Origin: Bacillota bacterium
Lineage (GTDB): Bacteria > Bacillota > UBA994
Direction of reading: 5' to 3'
NCBI GenBank assembly: GCA_018725535.1
Contig: QLUS01000012.1
Location: 1 to 24,656, forward strand
DNA: 24,656 bases
In this document: piece after piece, positions 7,636 to 15,759 of the stretch
Position numbering within the stretch: the first letter of the stretch is position 1
Layout: each line of letters opens with the position of its first letter
The notes under the pieces: generated by a model
The model's database searches: none
What the model was told of the DNA's origin: nothing
Seen by the model: only the letters and a program-made list of their open reading frames with translations
Made by a program: the position numbers and the translations under genes

Positions 7636-9473
7636 ATGCTTAAATCACTGCGCGCTAAATTGACCCTGCGCATGCTCATCGTTACTTTAATCCCTATCGT
7701 ACTAATTACGGGTTGGACGATTAGAACTCGCGTTGCCAGCGTCGAAGCGCAAGCCGAGTCGTTGTTGACAACGTCAAGCGGCGACAGAACAGCAGCTCTT
7801 CAAAGCCGCATTGACTCGCTGCAAGACCAAGCCGAACTCCTAGCGCGCGCTACCTCCCCACGCGTGGGCAACACCGCCGCGCTGCAAAATCTCATGGATT
7901 CAACTCAATCGGCCATCACGGCGGCAGGGTTGGTGCTATTTGCCGACAGTACCGGTCGGAGTGCCGTAAATACGAGCCGCACTACCCTCGAACTCGCGAA
8001 TTACACGTATTTGCAGACTGCGCTACGCGGCCTAACAGCCGTGCAAATTGTAGCCTCTAAAGTGGATGGCAAGACGTTGCTTATCGGGGCGTCCCCGGTA
8101 AGCAACGCGCGCGGTGCTATAGTTGGAGTCGTCGCCATCGGCATTGATATGAGCGTTGACCGCTTGCTGCAGTTCGCCACCTTTGGGCAGACAGGGGAAA
8201 CATACATGGTTAACCGAGAGGGATACTTTATTACGGCGTCGCGATTCTTAACCGCAGCGGTTTTGACGGAAAAGGCCTGCCCCCAAGCGTTAGAGATGTT
8301 TAAGCCCGGCGCTAGCTTTCACTTTTTCGGTCGCTACAGGGACTATCGGGGGCAGGATGTGTACGGAGCGATGGTGTACCTGCCGACAGTTGACATGGTA
8401 GTGGTCACGAAAAAGGACCGTGCGGAGTTCTACGCTGAGGTGTATACAGACGCGACGACCAGCCTCGTTTTAGGCATGTTGGGGCTTGCTCTATCGGCCG
8501 CTGTGGTTGGATATCTGCAGTAAACTTCGCTAACCGCATTAAGCCTTTATCGGGTGCTACCCAGTTAGTTGCGGGCGGAGACTTGGCGCTTAACTACACC
8601 GCAGTGGCCGACCGCGACGAGATCGGGGATCTAAGCCGCGCTTTTGCCACCATGGTTAAGAGCCTAGGCGAGCTGATTAAGGGGGCACAGACCTCCGCGC
8701 AGGAAGTGGCAGAACGCGCTGGCCTGATTAGCGGTAGCATAGCGGAGGTGGCGGCCGGCAACAACAGCCAGGCCAATATCACACAGGAAGTGACAAAAGC
8801 GCTTGAGCAGCTCGCCGCCGCCACGGAAGAGATTGCCGCGAACGCGCAACAGGCCTCCGCCGCCAGTGAAGTAGCGCAGCAAGCCGCAGCAGATGGTGCG
8901 ACGCGTATTGGTAACGCCATCGCTTCCCTTAACACGGTGCAAGAAAACGTGACCGGCCTAGTGAAAGTTTCACAACAAATTGGTGGCATCGTCGACACGA
9001 TTGAGTCGATTGCCGACCAGACGAATCTCTTAGCACTTAACGCGGCGATTGAGGCTGCGCGCGCGGGTGAGCACGGGCGCGGGTTTGCGGTGGTGGCGGA
9101 TGCTGTGCGCAGTTTAGCCGAACAAAGCCGCCAGTCTACACAGGAAATTTCGCGGCTGATTCGCTCCATCCAGGAGCAAATCGACACCGCTGTGAAAGTG
9201 AGCGCCCAAGGAACGGCGGGGGCGCGCGGGGCGCGTGAAGCTCTCGCTAACATCGTGGCTAAGGTAAACGAGATTGCGCTAATGATTGAAGGCATCTCGG
9301 CGGCGGGTGAAGAGTAGGCCGCCAGTGCCAATGAGGTTTCGGCCTCCATGCAGAACTTAGGTGCCATTACGGAGGAAGTAGCGGCCAGTTCCGAGGAGAC
9401 TGCAGCAGCGAGTGCGCAGCTAGCGGAACTGGGCAAAGGGCTCGATCAGGCGGCGCGCAGATTTAGGGTCTAG
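7636..9473 (+). pseudogene. Methyl-accepting chemotaxis protein, frameshifted and with internal stop
   Basis: A transmembrane chemoreceptor. A GGAGG motif precedes the ATG. Residues about 10-30 form the first membrane helix, then a dCache-type extracellular sensor runs to about residue 265, then a second helix (TTSLVLGMLGLALSAAVVGYL). The frame breaks at about 8517-8523, where TAA ends the first reading. A one-base shift continues as VNFANRIKPLSGATQLVAGG (HAMP), then the signalling domain with the hairpin tip IADQTNLLALNAAIEAARAGE. A TAG at 9315-9317 stands where a glutamine (CAG) is expected, in GEE-stop-AASANEVSASM. The frame then runs to the natural stop at 9471-9473. Two independent lesions indicate a decayed gene unless both are sequence errors. 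Confidence 0.9.
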
Positions 9474-10597
9474 AGGGCAGTTTCCCGTCGACTCTCCGAC
9501 AAGTCGTGCACTAACTCCACCACAAACTCCGCGGCGGTCTCCACAAGCGCCATGTCCACGTTGTCGACCGTATCTGTAGGCCAATGCCAGTTAGGCAGCA
9601 ATCCTTCGGGAGACAAGGCGAGAAAGCTTATCGCCTGGTACCCGCGCACAAGGGCCGGCATGGCATCGGTTGAGAGCAAGGTGTAGACGCCGGGGGTAAC
9701 GCCTAGGTCACTGCGGCGCGCGGCCACCCTGTCACACGCCGCCAGCAGAGCGGGTGTGGCCCTAAAGACCGGAAACATTCCCTCTCCGCGCATATAGTGC
9801 AGTCTGCCTTGGCCGATATTGTCGAGATTAATAAAGAAGGCGTCGCGATAGTTCTTACCGCACTGCTCGATAAAGCGCGCTGAACCATATGTACCCGCTT
9901 CCTCCGCGCCGGTTAGGAGCACGGTAAGCTCTGCCCCAGCATAGTCTTTCAGGCGTGTAGCTGCTTTAAGCACTGCCGCCACACCCGACGCGTTGTCGTT
10001 AGCGCCCGGTGTGTACTTGTTCCAGAACTCGCGGTGAATTAGTGTCAACGACGCAAACGCCAAATAGAGAGCGGGTACAAGCGCTATAATGCGCCATAAG
10101 CCTCCCTGCCAATGTCCTACGCCAAGCAGGATGGGTGAGGCGATAAAGGACCAAGCCGTCAGCAGGAAAGACGTCCTGAATCCTTTGACTAAGGCCGGGC
10201 TAAAGTTAAGCCCGGCTTTGCTGCTGTCAAGGTGCGCGACTAAGACAACCTTCGTTCCTTGTCCGACTGGGTTCCTAGCAATAACATTCTGGCTGTGTCC
10301 GGTAGGAAAGAGGCGGCTTAGAACGGGAATGGTGTTAAGGTCAAGGAAGAACAGCACCGTTCCAAGCAAGCTTAACCAAGGACTAGCCATCAACCAAGAC
10401 ACAAAGGGCCACCAGAAGAAACACGTGTGCAGCCACGAAAACGTGGTCAGAGCGCGAAAGGGCTGCAGATGTGTCTCGTACCCAAGCTCGGTTAGGATGT
10501 TCTGACAATAGCGTGCAGCCGCTCGCTCCTCCTTAGTGCAGGAACCGCGCGGGCCTATATCTGCTGCCAAGTGTTTAATGTGTTGTAGGACCGACAT
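9470..10597 (-). CDS. Membrane-associated M28-family zinc aminopeptidase
   Basis: A 375-residue predicted di-zinc peptidase of the M28 family. Candidate metal ligands and catalytic residues are H122 (LVAHLDS), D201 (GANDNASG), E232/E233 (TGAEEAG), D259 (NLDNIG) and H338 (NWHWPTD); all are present. It is unusual in having two hydrophobic regions, about residues 53-86 and 143-188, splitting the peptidase fold, so it is probably membrane-embedded. AGGTGATT precedes the ATG. Its stop overlaps the receptor's stop on the other strand within TCTAGA. The substrate is unknown. It stands between the chemotaxis block and yifB and may be transcribed with the downstream end of the housekeeping operon. Confidence 0.88.
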   Translation of the reverse strand: MSVLQHIKHLAADIGPRGSCTKEERAAARYCQNILTELGYETHLQPFRALTTFSWLHTCFFWWPFVSWLMASPWLSLLGTVLFFLDLNTIPVLSRLFPTGHSQNVIARNPVGQGTKVVLVAHLDSSKAGLNFSPALVKGFRTSFLLTAWSFIASPILLGVGHWQGGLWRIIALVPALYLAFASLTLIHREFWNKYTPGANDNASGVAAVLKAATRLKDYAGAELTVLLTGAEEAGTYGSARFIEQCGKNYRDAFFINLDNIGQGRLHYMRGEGMFPVFRATPALLAACDRVAARRSDLGVTPGVYTLLSTDAMPALVRGYQAISFLALSPEGLLPNWHWPTDTVDNVDMALVETAAEFVVELVHDLSESRRETAL

Positions 10598-10644
10598 GTA
10601 ATCACCTCACAAAAATTCTGAGTCTCGGTTTGGTCTCTCGCCCG

Positions 10645-12153
10645 CTAAGCTAGCCCCGCACTCGTTCTTAAGCTAATGGCCTCCGCAATGTGTGCCTCCC
10701 CTATCGCATCGCTTCCCGCCAAGTCGGCGATGGTGCAGGCCACTTTCAAAATGCGGTCGTGCGCACGCGCGGATAGCGCGAGTTTGTGGTAAGCCGCCTT
10801 TAAGAGTTTCTCTGCGGCAGGAGCGACAGGCAGCTTGCGCAAATGTTTGTGTTGTAGGCGCGCGTTACAGAAAATGCCTAGCGGTTTGAGCCTTGCCTCC
10901 TGCCTTTTGCGCGCCACCTCTACGCGCGAGCGGATACTTACCGAGGACTCGCCTTGAGCGCGCTCCGTCAGTTCGTGGTACTCTAGGCGCGGGACCGACA
11001 GCTGCATATCAATGCGGTCAAGCAAGGGGCCAGAGATTTTGCCTTGGTAGCGCGCAATATCCCCGAAAGAACAAGTACAGGCTTTGAGCTTATCGCCCAA
11101 AAAGCCGCAAGGGCAAGGGTTCATGGCCGCCACCAACATAAATTGGGAGGGATAAGTGAGCGTGGCGCTAACACGCGCAATAGTCACACTGCCGTCCTCT
11201 AGGGGTTGACGCAGCTGCTCGAGCACGCGCTTGCTGAATTCCGGTAGCTCGTCAAGAAAAACGACCCCGTGATGGGCAAGGCTCACTTCGCCGGGCTGTG
11301 GGATCTTACCGCCGCCAATTAGTCCCCCATAAGATATGGAGTGATGTGGCGCACGAAAAGGCCGCTCCGCAACTAAAGCCCCGCGGTCGGCCAAGAGACC
11401 CGCCACGCTGTAGATTTTCGTCACTTCGAGCGCCTCTTCCGGCTGCATGGGCGGCAGAATAGATGGCAAGTGGCGCGCCAACAACGTTTTCCCTGAGCCC
11501 GGCGGACCTACCAAGAGCACGTTGTGGCCGCCTGCCGCAGCAATCTCCAGCGCGCGTTTGGCCTGCTCCTGCCCTGCAATGTCTCTGAAGTCACAGGTTG
11601 CCACCGCGGTAGACAGAGTCTGTTCGGGAAGGGTTAAGCTCGGGCAAAGTCCACGCAGTATGTCGAGGAGTTCGGACAGATTGCTCGCTGCGAGTACGGG
11701 GAGCCCGCTGACCAACATAGTTTCCCGCACATTGTCTGCCGGCACTACAAACGCGTGACCCGCATGTTTAGCCACGAGGGCCATGGGCAGCGCGCCTGGA
11801 ATGGGGCGCAGAGCACCGTCAAGTGAAAGCTCTCCCGCAAATACCCTGCCCGCTATCGCTGACACATTAAGTTGCCCTGTGGCGACCAAGAGCCCCACGG
11901 CGATCGGCAAGTCAAAGCCTGAGCCTTCTTTGCGCAAATCAGCGGGCGCGAGATTGACGGTGATGCGGCGTGGCGGCATCTCAAACCCGCAGTTCTTCAC
12001 TGCCGCGCGCACACGCTCGCGCGCCTCGCGCACAGCCGTATCCGGCAAACCTACAATATCGAAGGCGGGAAGCCCTAGGGATACGTCCACTTCGACATCT
12101 ACTAGGTAGGCTTCAAGACCATAGACTGTGGAACCCAAAACTTTTGCCAGCAT
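10645..12153 (-). CDS. yifB: YifB/ComM-family Mg-chelatase-like AAA+ ATPase
   Basis: A 502-residue AAA+ protein. Family members such as ComM are hexameric helicases that promote branch migration during natural transformation; the role elsewhere is less clear. Residues 1-170 form the N-terminal Lon-protease-like fold domain (TVYGLEAYLVDVEVDVSLGL). The AAA core follows with Walker A GPPGSGKT (216-223) and Walker B VVFLDELPEF (D301). A cysteine group (CPCGFLGDKLKACTC) sits after the AAA core, as usual, and the C-terminal lid ends RILKVACTIADLAGSDAI. I take the ATG at 12153; longer in-frame starts read through the heptad repeats. A LexA-like box upstream suggests damage-inducible control. Confidence 0.93.
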   Translation of the reverse strand: MLAKVLGSTVYGLEAYLVDVEVDVSLGLPAFDIVGLPDTAVREARERVRAAVKNCGFEMPPRRITVNLAPADLRKEGSGFDLPIAVGLLVATGQLNVSAIAGRVFAGELSLDGALRPIPGALPMALVAKHAGHAFVVPADNVRETMLVSGLPVLAASNLSELLDILRGLCPSLTLPEQTLSTAVATCDFRDIAGQEQAKRALEIAAAGGHNVLLVGPPGSGKTLLARHLPSILPPMQPEEALEVTKIYSVAGLLADRGALVAERPFRAPHHSISYGGLIGGGKIPQPGEVSLAHHGVVFLDELPEFSKRVLEQLRQPLEDGSVTIARVSATLTYPSQFMLVAAMNPCPCGFLGDKLKACTCSFGDIARYQGKISGPLLDRIDMQLSVPRLEYHELTERAQGESSVSIRSRVEVARKRQEARLKPLGIFCNARLQHKHLRKLPVAPAAEKLLKAAYHKLALSARAHDRILKVACTIADLAGSDAIGEAHIAEAISLRTSAGLA

Positions 12154-12164
12154 AGAGTCGCCTC

Positions 12165-12234
12165 GCTTTCCGCTTTCCGCTCTCCGCTGTAAGCCGTACG
12201 CCGTAAGCAGTAAGCTTCTTGCCCCTTGCTTCTT
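12165..12234. repeat. Ten tandem degenerate 7-bp repeats in the yifB leader
   Basis: Seventy bases divide without gap into ten heptads, each beginning GC on the plus strand. Examples in order are GCTTTCC, GCTTTCC, GCTCTCC, then GCTGTAA, GCCGTAC, GCCGTAA, GCAGTAA, and finally GCTTCTT, GCCCCTT, GCTTCTT. Neighbouring units are the most alike, forming three sub-blocks, which points to stepwise slippage. The array starts 11 bases before the yifB ATG and so lies in its 5' leader. Confidence 0.85.
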
Positions 12235-12257
12235 GTATGAACAAACGTTCGATACAA
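12233..12257 (-). promoter_or_regulatory. LexA-type SOS box upstream of yifB
   Basis: The core CGAACGTTTGTTC (minus strand; 12239-12251) fits the Gram-positive LexA box CGAAC-N4-GTTC. It lies in a longer imperfect palindrome running from TTGTAT to ATACAA. It sits between the yraN terminator hairpin and yifB, about 85 bases before the yifB start, where an operator would be expected. TTGTGC and TTCATA at 17-base spacing overlap it as a weak promoter candidate. Confidence 0.6.
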
Positions 12258-12263
12258 AGCACA

Positions 12264-12290
12264 AGAACTCCTGCCGAAGCTAGGAGTTCT
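12264..12290 (-). terminator. Hairpin terminator after yraN
   Basis: AGAACTCCT (12290-12282 in minus-strand reading) pairs perfectly over 9 bp with AGGAGTTCT (12272-12264) around a 9-base loop. A moderately T-rich tail (TGTGCTTTGT) follows. It begins three bases after the yraN stop, so it probably separates the long housekeeping operon from yifB, which has its own putative operator. Confidence 0.65.
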
Positions 12291-12292
12291 CA

Positions 12293-12655
12293 TTAGGGGC
12301 CGAGGATATCTTCAAACAGCTCTAGCTGTGGTGCCTGTCCGGGCAACTCGATAATGCAGATAGCGTTAAACTTGAGTGCGGTAAAGGGCGGGCCCTCGCC
12401 GCTCGCGAGATACTCAACCACAGTTCTGCGCAGGCGAGCTAGTTTGCGCGACGTTACAGCCTCCGCCGGGTGCCCTTGCGTCAGGTCTTGGCGGTATTTA
12501 ACTTCCGCAAAGAGCAGTACGCCATGGCGAAAAGCGATAAGGTCGATTTCGCCGCGTTCTCCACGGTAATTGCGCCGCACAATGGTGTATCCCTCTGAAA
12601 TCAAATACTGAGCCGCCAGTTCCTCGCCCCGCTGGCCGCGCGAACGGCTAGACAC
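12293..12655 (-). CDS. yraN: YraN family UPF0102 nuclease-like protein
   Basis: A 120-residue member of the YraN/UPF0102 family, with a restriction-endonuclease-like fold and no settled role. The N-terminus (SRGQRGEELAAQYLISEGYTIVRRNYR) and the motif GEIDLIAFRHGVLLFAEVKYR, with the usual D and ExK residues, are diagnostic. I place the start at the GTG at 12655, which gives a typical length; an upstream TTG (12676) is possible. Either start lies inside the 3' end of rnhB, in another frame, giving at least an 8-base overlap. The rnhB-yraN pairing is common in Bacillota. Confidence 0.88.
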   Translation of the reverse strand: MSSRSRGQRGEELAAQYLISEGYTIVRRNYRGERGEIDLIAFRHGVLLFAEVKYRQDLTQGHPAEAVTSRKLARLRRTVVEYLASGEGPPFTALKFNAICIIELPGQAPQLELFEDILGP

Positions 12656-13250
12656 GGGATTGTTCCCAATTCCCAAGAAAGCTCTTGCGGTGCAGGTCAC
12701 ACGGCCCGTGCAGCGCCAACGCAGCATAGTGGCTCCTAGTGCCATAGCCTTTGTGTGAGTCTAACCCCAGTCCGGGGAACTGTGCGTCCAGCTCGCACAT
12801 CAGCCGGTCACGGTCCACTTTGGCGACAATACTTGCTGCGGCAATGGAAACCGAGAGCTGATCCCCTTTAACTATCGCCTGCTGTGGAACTGAGCACTGA
12901 GCCTCAGGCAGCAAAAATGCGTCCAATAAGAGCATGTCGGGGTTGAGTTTTGCGATAATCTCTACTTGGCAGCTTTGTATAGCCTGTACGATGCCGTGTG
13001 CGTCGATATACCCTGGCTCACGACTAGCTACGGCAAAGGCTTCTGCTTCCGCCCTTATGTAACGCGAGAGACGTTCGCGCTCGCGCGGCTTAAGCGCTTT
13101 AGAATCGCGAATGCCCTCACCCGTCACGTGTTGCCGCCAGATGACGCCGCCCACGGTAACCGGCCCAGCTAGTGCGCCGCGCCCCACTTCGTCCATGCCG
13201 AGGATACGCTTAAACCCCTGTGCCCAATACTTGGTTTCCAGCTCGAACAT
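12648..13250 (-). CDS. rnhB: Ribonuclease HII
   Basis: RNase HII cleaves RNA in RNA-DNA hybrids and removes misincorporated ribonucleotides. The 200-residue product shows the family motifs GMDEVGRGALAGPV (D20, E21), MLLLDAF (D110) and KGDQLSVSIAAASIVAKVDRDR (D130). These give the complete DEDD metal site. Length is near the usual 200-260. It begins seven bases after the rbgA stop and overlaps yraN at its 3' end, in keeping with an operon. Confidence 0.95.
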   Translation of the reverse strand: MFELETKYWAQGFKRILGMDEVGRGALAGPVTVGGVIWRQHVTGEGIRDSKALKPRERERLSRYIRAEAEAFAVASREPGYIDAHGIVQAIQSCQVEIIAKLNPDMLLLDAFLLPEAQCSVPQQAIVKGDQLSVSIAAASIVAKVDRDRLMCELDAQFPGLGLDSHKGYGTRSHYAALALHGPCDLHRKSFLGNWEQSRV

Positions 13251-13257
13251 GGCGCTG

Positions 13258-14103
13258 TCACTCCCTGTCGAGTGTAAATCTCCCCATCTTTCCTAGGCGA
13301 AACTCGAGTAACACCAAGTCCGCAACGCGTGCGAGGTCAACCTGTCCTCCAAGGGCGAGGCACCCACGACGCTCGCCGATGGCGGTAAGAATGCACGTTG
13401 CGTCTGCCGCAGATGCCACACCTACGCTGTATCTCTCTGCCAAAACCGCTGGGTACTCGCGCACAAGGAACTGCACCAAGCGTTCCACTAACTCAAAACG
13501 GTCAAAGCCGCCTTCGCCAATTGCCCCTGTGACAGCTAAGCGGAAGGCGATGTCCGGGTCATCTAGACGAGGCCAGAGTAAGCCGGGCGTGTCAAGCATC
13601 TCCAGCCCCGAGGCGAGACGAATCCACTGTTTAGCGCGCGTTATCCCCGGCAAAGCGCCTGTGCGGGCGGCTTTGCGTTGGCAAAGCGCATTTATCAGGC
13701 TCGATTTGCCGACGTTAGGAATGCCCGCAACCATCACGCGCGAGGTGCGCAAGGCCCGACCGTACGCGCGGTCGCGAGGAATAGTCCGCTCAGCCGTCTG
13801 CTTAGCCACGTTGAGCAACTCCCGCGTGCCCTTGTTGTCGCGCGCATTTACGGCAACGCATACCACGCCCTCACGCTCAAAGCGCGCGGCGAAAGCAGCA
13901 GTACGGCGCTCATCGGCCAAGTCCGGCTTAGTGAGCGCGATGACCCTCGGCTTCCCGCCTAACATCTGCGCAAGCAGAGGATTGCTACTAGAGAGAGGAA
14001 TGCGCGCATCCCTGAGCTCAATGACCACATCCACCAGCGGGATGCACTCCGCCAAAAGCTGCTTAGCCTTGGCCATATGGCCCGGAAACCACTGAATGCT
14101 CAT
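13258..14103 (-). CDS. rbgA: RbgA (YlqF), circularly permuted ribosome-assembly GTPase
   Basis: RbgA helps late maturation of the 50S subunit in Gram-positive bacteria. The 281-residue product begins with the signature MSIQWFPGHMAKAKQLL and VVIELRDARIPLSSSNP. G-motifs occur in permuted order: G4 TKPD (58-61) comes before G1 GIPNVGKSS (127-135) and G3 DTPG (171-174). The C-terminal domain is helical. I start at the ATG at 14103, four bases after the lepB stop; a TTG six codons upstream is less likely. No clear ribosome binding site is visible, so translation may be coupled to lepB. Confidence 0.95.
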   Translation of the reverse strand: MSIQWFPGHMAKAKQLLAECIPLVDVVIELRDARIPLSSSNPLLAQMLGGKPRVIALTKPDLADERRTAAFAARFEREGVVCVAVNARDNKGTRELLNVAKQTAERTIPRDRAYGRALRTSRVMVAGIPNVGKSSLINALCQRKAARTGALPGITRAKQWIRLASGLEMLDTPGLLWPRLDDPDIAFRLAVTGAIGEGGFDRFELVERLVQFLVREYPAVLAERYSVGVASAADATCILTAIGERRGCLALGGQVDLARVADLVLLEFRLGKMGRFTLDRE

Positions 14104-14107
14104 GGCG

Positions 14108-14635
14108 CTAGTGCGGCACAAATCGTAGTTGCGGCAAGGGCCAGAAGATAAGCATAGCTTCGCCTTTAACCTCTGTTAGGGGGATAAACCCGACTGCGGG
14201 GTCACGCGAGTCTAGGCTGAAGTTACGGTTATCTCCCATTACAAAAACTGTACCTTCCGGCACCCGTACCGGGCCAAAGGGCCCGTGGGTTGGAACGCGA
14301 AGATAGGGCTCGGCCAGGCGCACCCCATCCACATAGAGATGATTCTCTCGCGTCTCCACTGTCTGTCCCGCCACCGCAATGACGCGCTTGATAAAGTCAC
14401 GCTCGCGATCGCGGGGGTAGCGAAACACAACTACGTCGGAAAAGCCTGGGTCGCTAAAGCGATAGACCAGCTTGTTTACCAAGACTCTTTCGCCGTGGTG
14501 GAGCGAAGGTTGCATGGACACGCCGTCCACGATATACACTTCGATCAGGAAGACGCGAATGATAAGCGCTAAGATAATAGCTAGAGCAAAGGCTTTGCCC
14601 CACTCTAGGGCTTCCGTACGCCACGGCTTTGGCAT
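14108..14635 (-). CDS. lepB: Type I signal peptidase
   Basis: Removes signal peptides from secreted proteins at the outer face of the membrane. The 175-residue product has one N-terminal membrane helix (about 13-33, GKAFALAIILALIIRVFLIE). Catalytic S40 lies in VDGVSMQPSL and catalytic K83 in FIKRVIAVAGQTVE. The box GDNRNFSLDSR is also present. This single-helix layout is typical of Gram-positive SipS-type enzymes. It is placed between rplS and rbgA, as in many Clostridia. No strong ribosome binding site is seen in the two-base gap after rplS. Confidence 0.96.
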   Translation of the reverse strand: MPKPWRTEALEWGKAFALAIILALIIRVFLIEVYIVDGVSMQPSLHHGERVLVNKLVYRFSDPGFSDVVVFRYPRDRERDFIKRVIAVAGQTVETRENHLYVDGVRLAEPYLRVPTHGPFGPVRVPEGTVFVMGDNRNFSLDSRDPAVGFIPLTEVKGEAMLIFWPLPQLRFVPH

Positions 14636-14637
14636 AG

Positions 14638-14979
14638 TTAGCGTGCGTCCCGGATGCGCGCTGCTTTACCTGTTAGACTACGAAGGTAGTACAGTTTGGC
14701 ACGCCGCACTCTGCCGCGGCGCATTACTTCAATGCGCTCAATGCGAGGGGAATGTACAGGGAAAATTCGCTCTACCCCAACACCGTAGGAAATGCGGCGC
14801 ACGGTAAAAGTCTCGCGCACACTGCCGCCGTGGCGAGCAATGACTGTCCCCTCAAACACTTGGATACGTTCCCTAGCGCCCTCGACAACCTTAACATGCA
14901 CGCGAACCGCGTCCCCAGGCTTAAAGTTAGGGATATCGGCTCTCAGTTGCATCATTTCAATACTCTTAATTACTTCCAC
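14638..14979 (-). CDS. rplS: 50S ribosomal protein L19
   Basis: L19 sits at the 30S-50S interface. The 113-residue product has the expected motifs: FKPGDAVRVHVKVVEGARERIQVFEGTVIARHG and VRRISYGVGVERIFPVHSPRIERIEV, ending KLYYLRSLTGKAARIRDAR. The start is GTG at 14979, directly after the trmD stop and preceded by AAAGGAGGG at good spacing. The trmD-rplS order is conserved across bacteria. Confidence 0.97.
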   Translation of the reverse strand: MEVIKSIEMMQLRADIPNFKPGDAVRVHVKVVEGARERIQVFEGTVIARHGGSVRETFTVRRISYGVGVERIFPVHSPRIERIEVMRRGRVRRAKLYYLRSLTGKAARIRDAR

Positions 14980-15759
14980 TTAGAAACCCTCCTTTCTTAG
15001 GCTATAAAAATGTGGTGAATCCCCATTGGCCAGCGCGAGACACTCGCGGTCGTATCTGCTGAGTTCACGCTGTGGTAATTCCGGTCTCTTCTCCAGCGTT
15101 CTACGCAGGGAGTGGCCGCGTCGCCATCTACCAATCTCTCTATGGTTTCCCGACAGTAGCACTTCGGGTACCGGTAACCCGCGAAATTCCCGCGGGCGCG
15201 TGTACTGCGGGTACTCCAGTACAGGTTCAGAGGCAAAAGATTCCTCCGCTGTAGACTCCGCACAACCCAGCACACCCGGTAGCAGCCTCGCCACACAGTC
15301 CATGACGACCATAGCCGGCAGTTCGCCACCCGTGAGCACATAGTCGCCGACAGAAATTTCCTCGTGTACGACTAACTGCATCACCCTGTGGTCGATCCCT
15401 TCGTAATGCCCACAGATGAGCACCAGATGCTGCAGGCTGGACAATGCAGAAGCCCGAGCTTGCGTTAGCACGGTACCTTGCGGACTCATTAGTATGACTC
15501 TGCTCTCCCCGAAACCGTCCGCTTTTGCCCGCTCAACCACCGACTCTACCGCTGCGACCACAGGCTCAGGTTTCATAACCATGCCCGCGCCGCCGCCAAA
15601 TGGATAGTCATCGACTACGCGGTGCTTATCCAGGGCAAAGTCCCTAATGTCCGTGAGGCAGACCTCCAGCAGCTTTTGTTCGCGTGCACGGCGTAGGATG
15701 CTAGAGTTAGTCACGCCAACAAACATTTCCGGGAATAGAGTGAGCACATCTACTCTCAC
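14980..15759 (-). CDS. trmD: TrmD, tRNA (guanine-37-N1)-methyltransferase
   Basis: Methylates G37 next to the anticodon using S-adenosylmethionine, which prevents frameshifting. The 259-residue product starts MRVDVLTLFPEMF. It carries DDYPFGGGAGMVMKPEP, the trefoil-knot region LICGHYEGIDHRV and SVGDYVLTGGELPAMVVMD, and ends in the helical domain (LSGNHREIGRWRR...LEKRPEL). Length is normal. It overlaps rimM by four bases (ATGA). Confidence 0.96.
   Translation of the reverse strand: MRVDVLTLFPEMFVGVTNSSILRRAREQKLLEVCLTDIRDFALDKHRVVDDYPFGGGAGMVMKPEPVVAAVESVVERAKADGFGESRVILMSPQGTVLTQARASALSSLQHLVLICGHYEGIDHRVMQLVVHEEISVGDYVLTGGELPAMVVMDCVARLLPGVLGCAESTAEESFASEPVLEYPQYTRPREFRGLPVPEVLLSGNHREIGRWRRGHSLRRTLEKRPELPQRELSRYDRECLALANGDSPHFYSLRKEGF

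Noticed and set aside
8594..9436. A 280-residue open frame on the minus strand, opposite the chemoreceptor signalling domain.
   Set aside because: It is a shadow of the repetitive, alanine-rich receptor coding sequence; it has an alanine/serine-rich composition and no recognisable motif or ribosome binding site.
12154..12264. A 37-residue N-terminal extension of YifB.
   Set aside because: It would translate the heptad array and the LexA box; family members start at MLAKVLG.
12656..12745. A longer N-terminus for YraN.
   Set aside because: The extra 30 residues lie in rnhB coding sequence in another frame and do not resemble the family, which starts near SRGQRGEELA.
14980..15341. An alternative 114-residue frame on the minus strand within trmD.
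   Set aside because: It overlaps the fully conserved trmD frame and has no recognisable motif.
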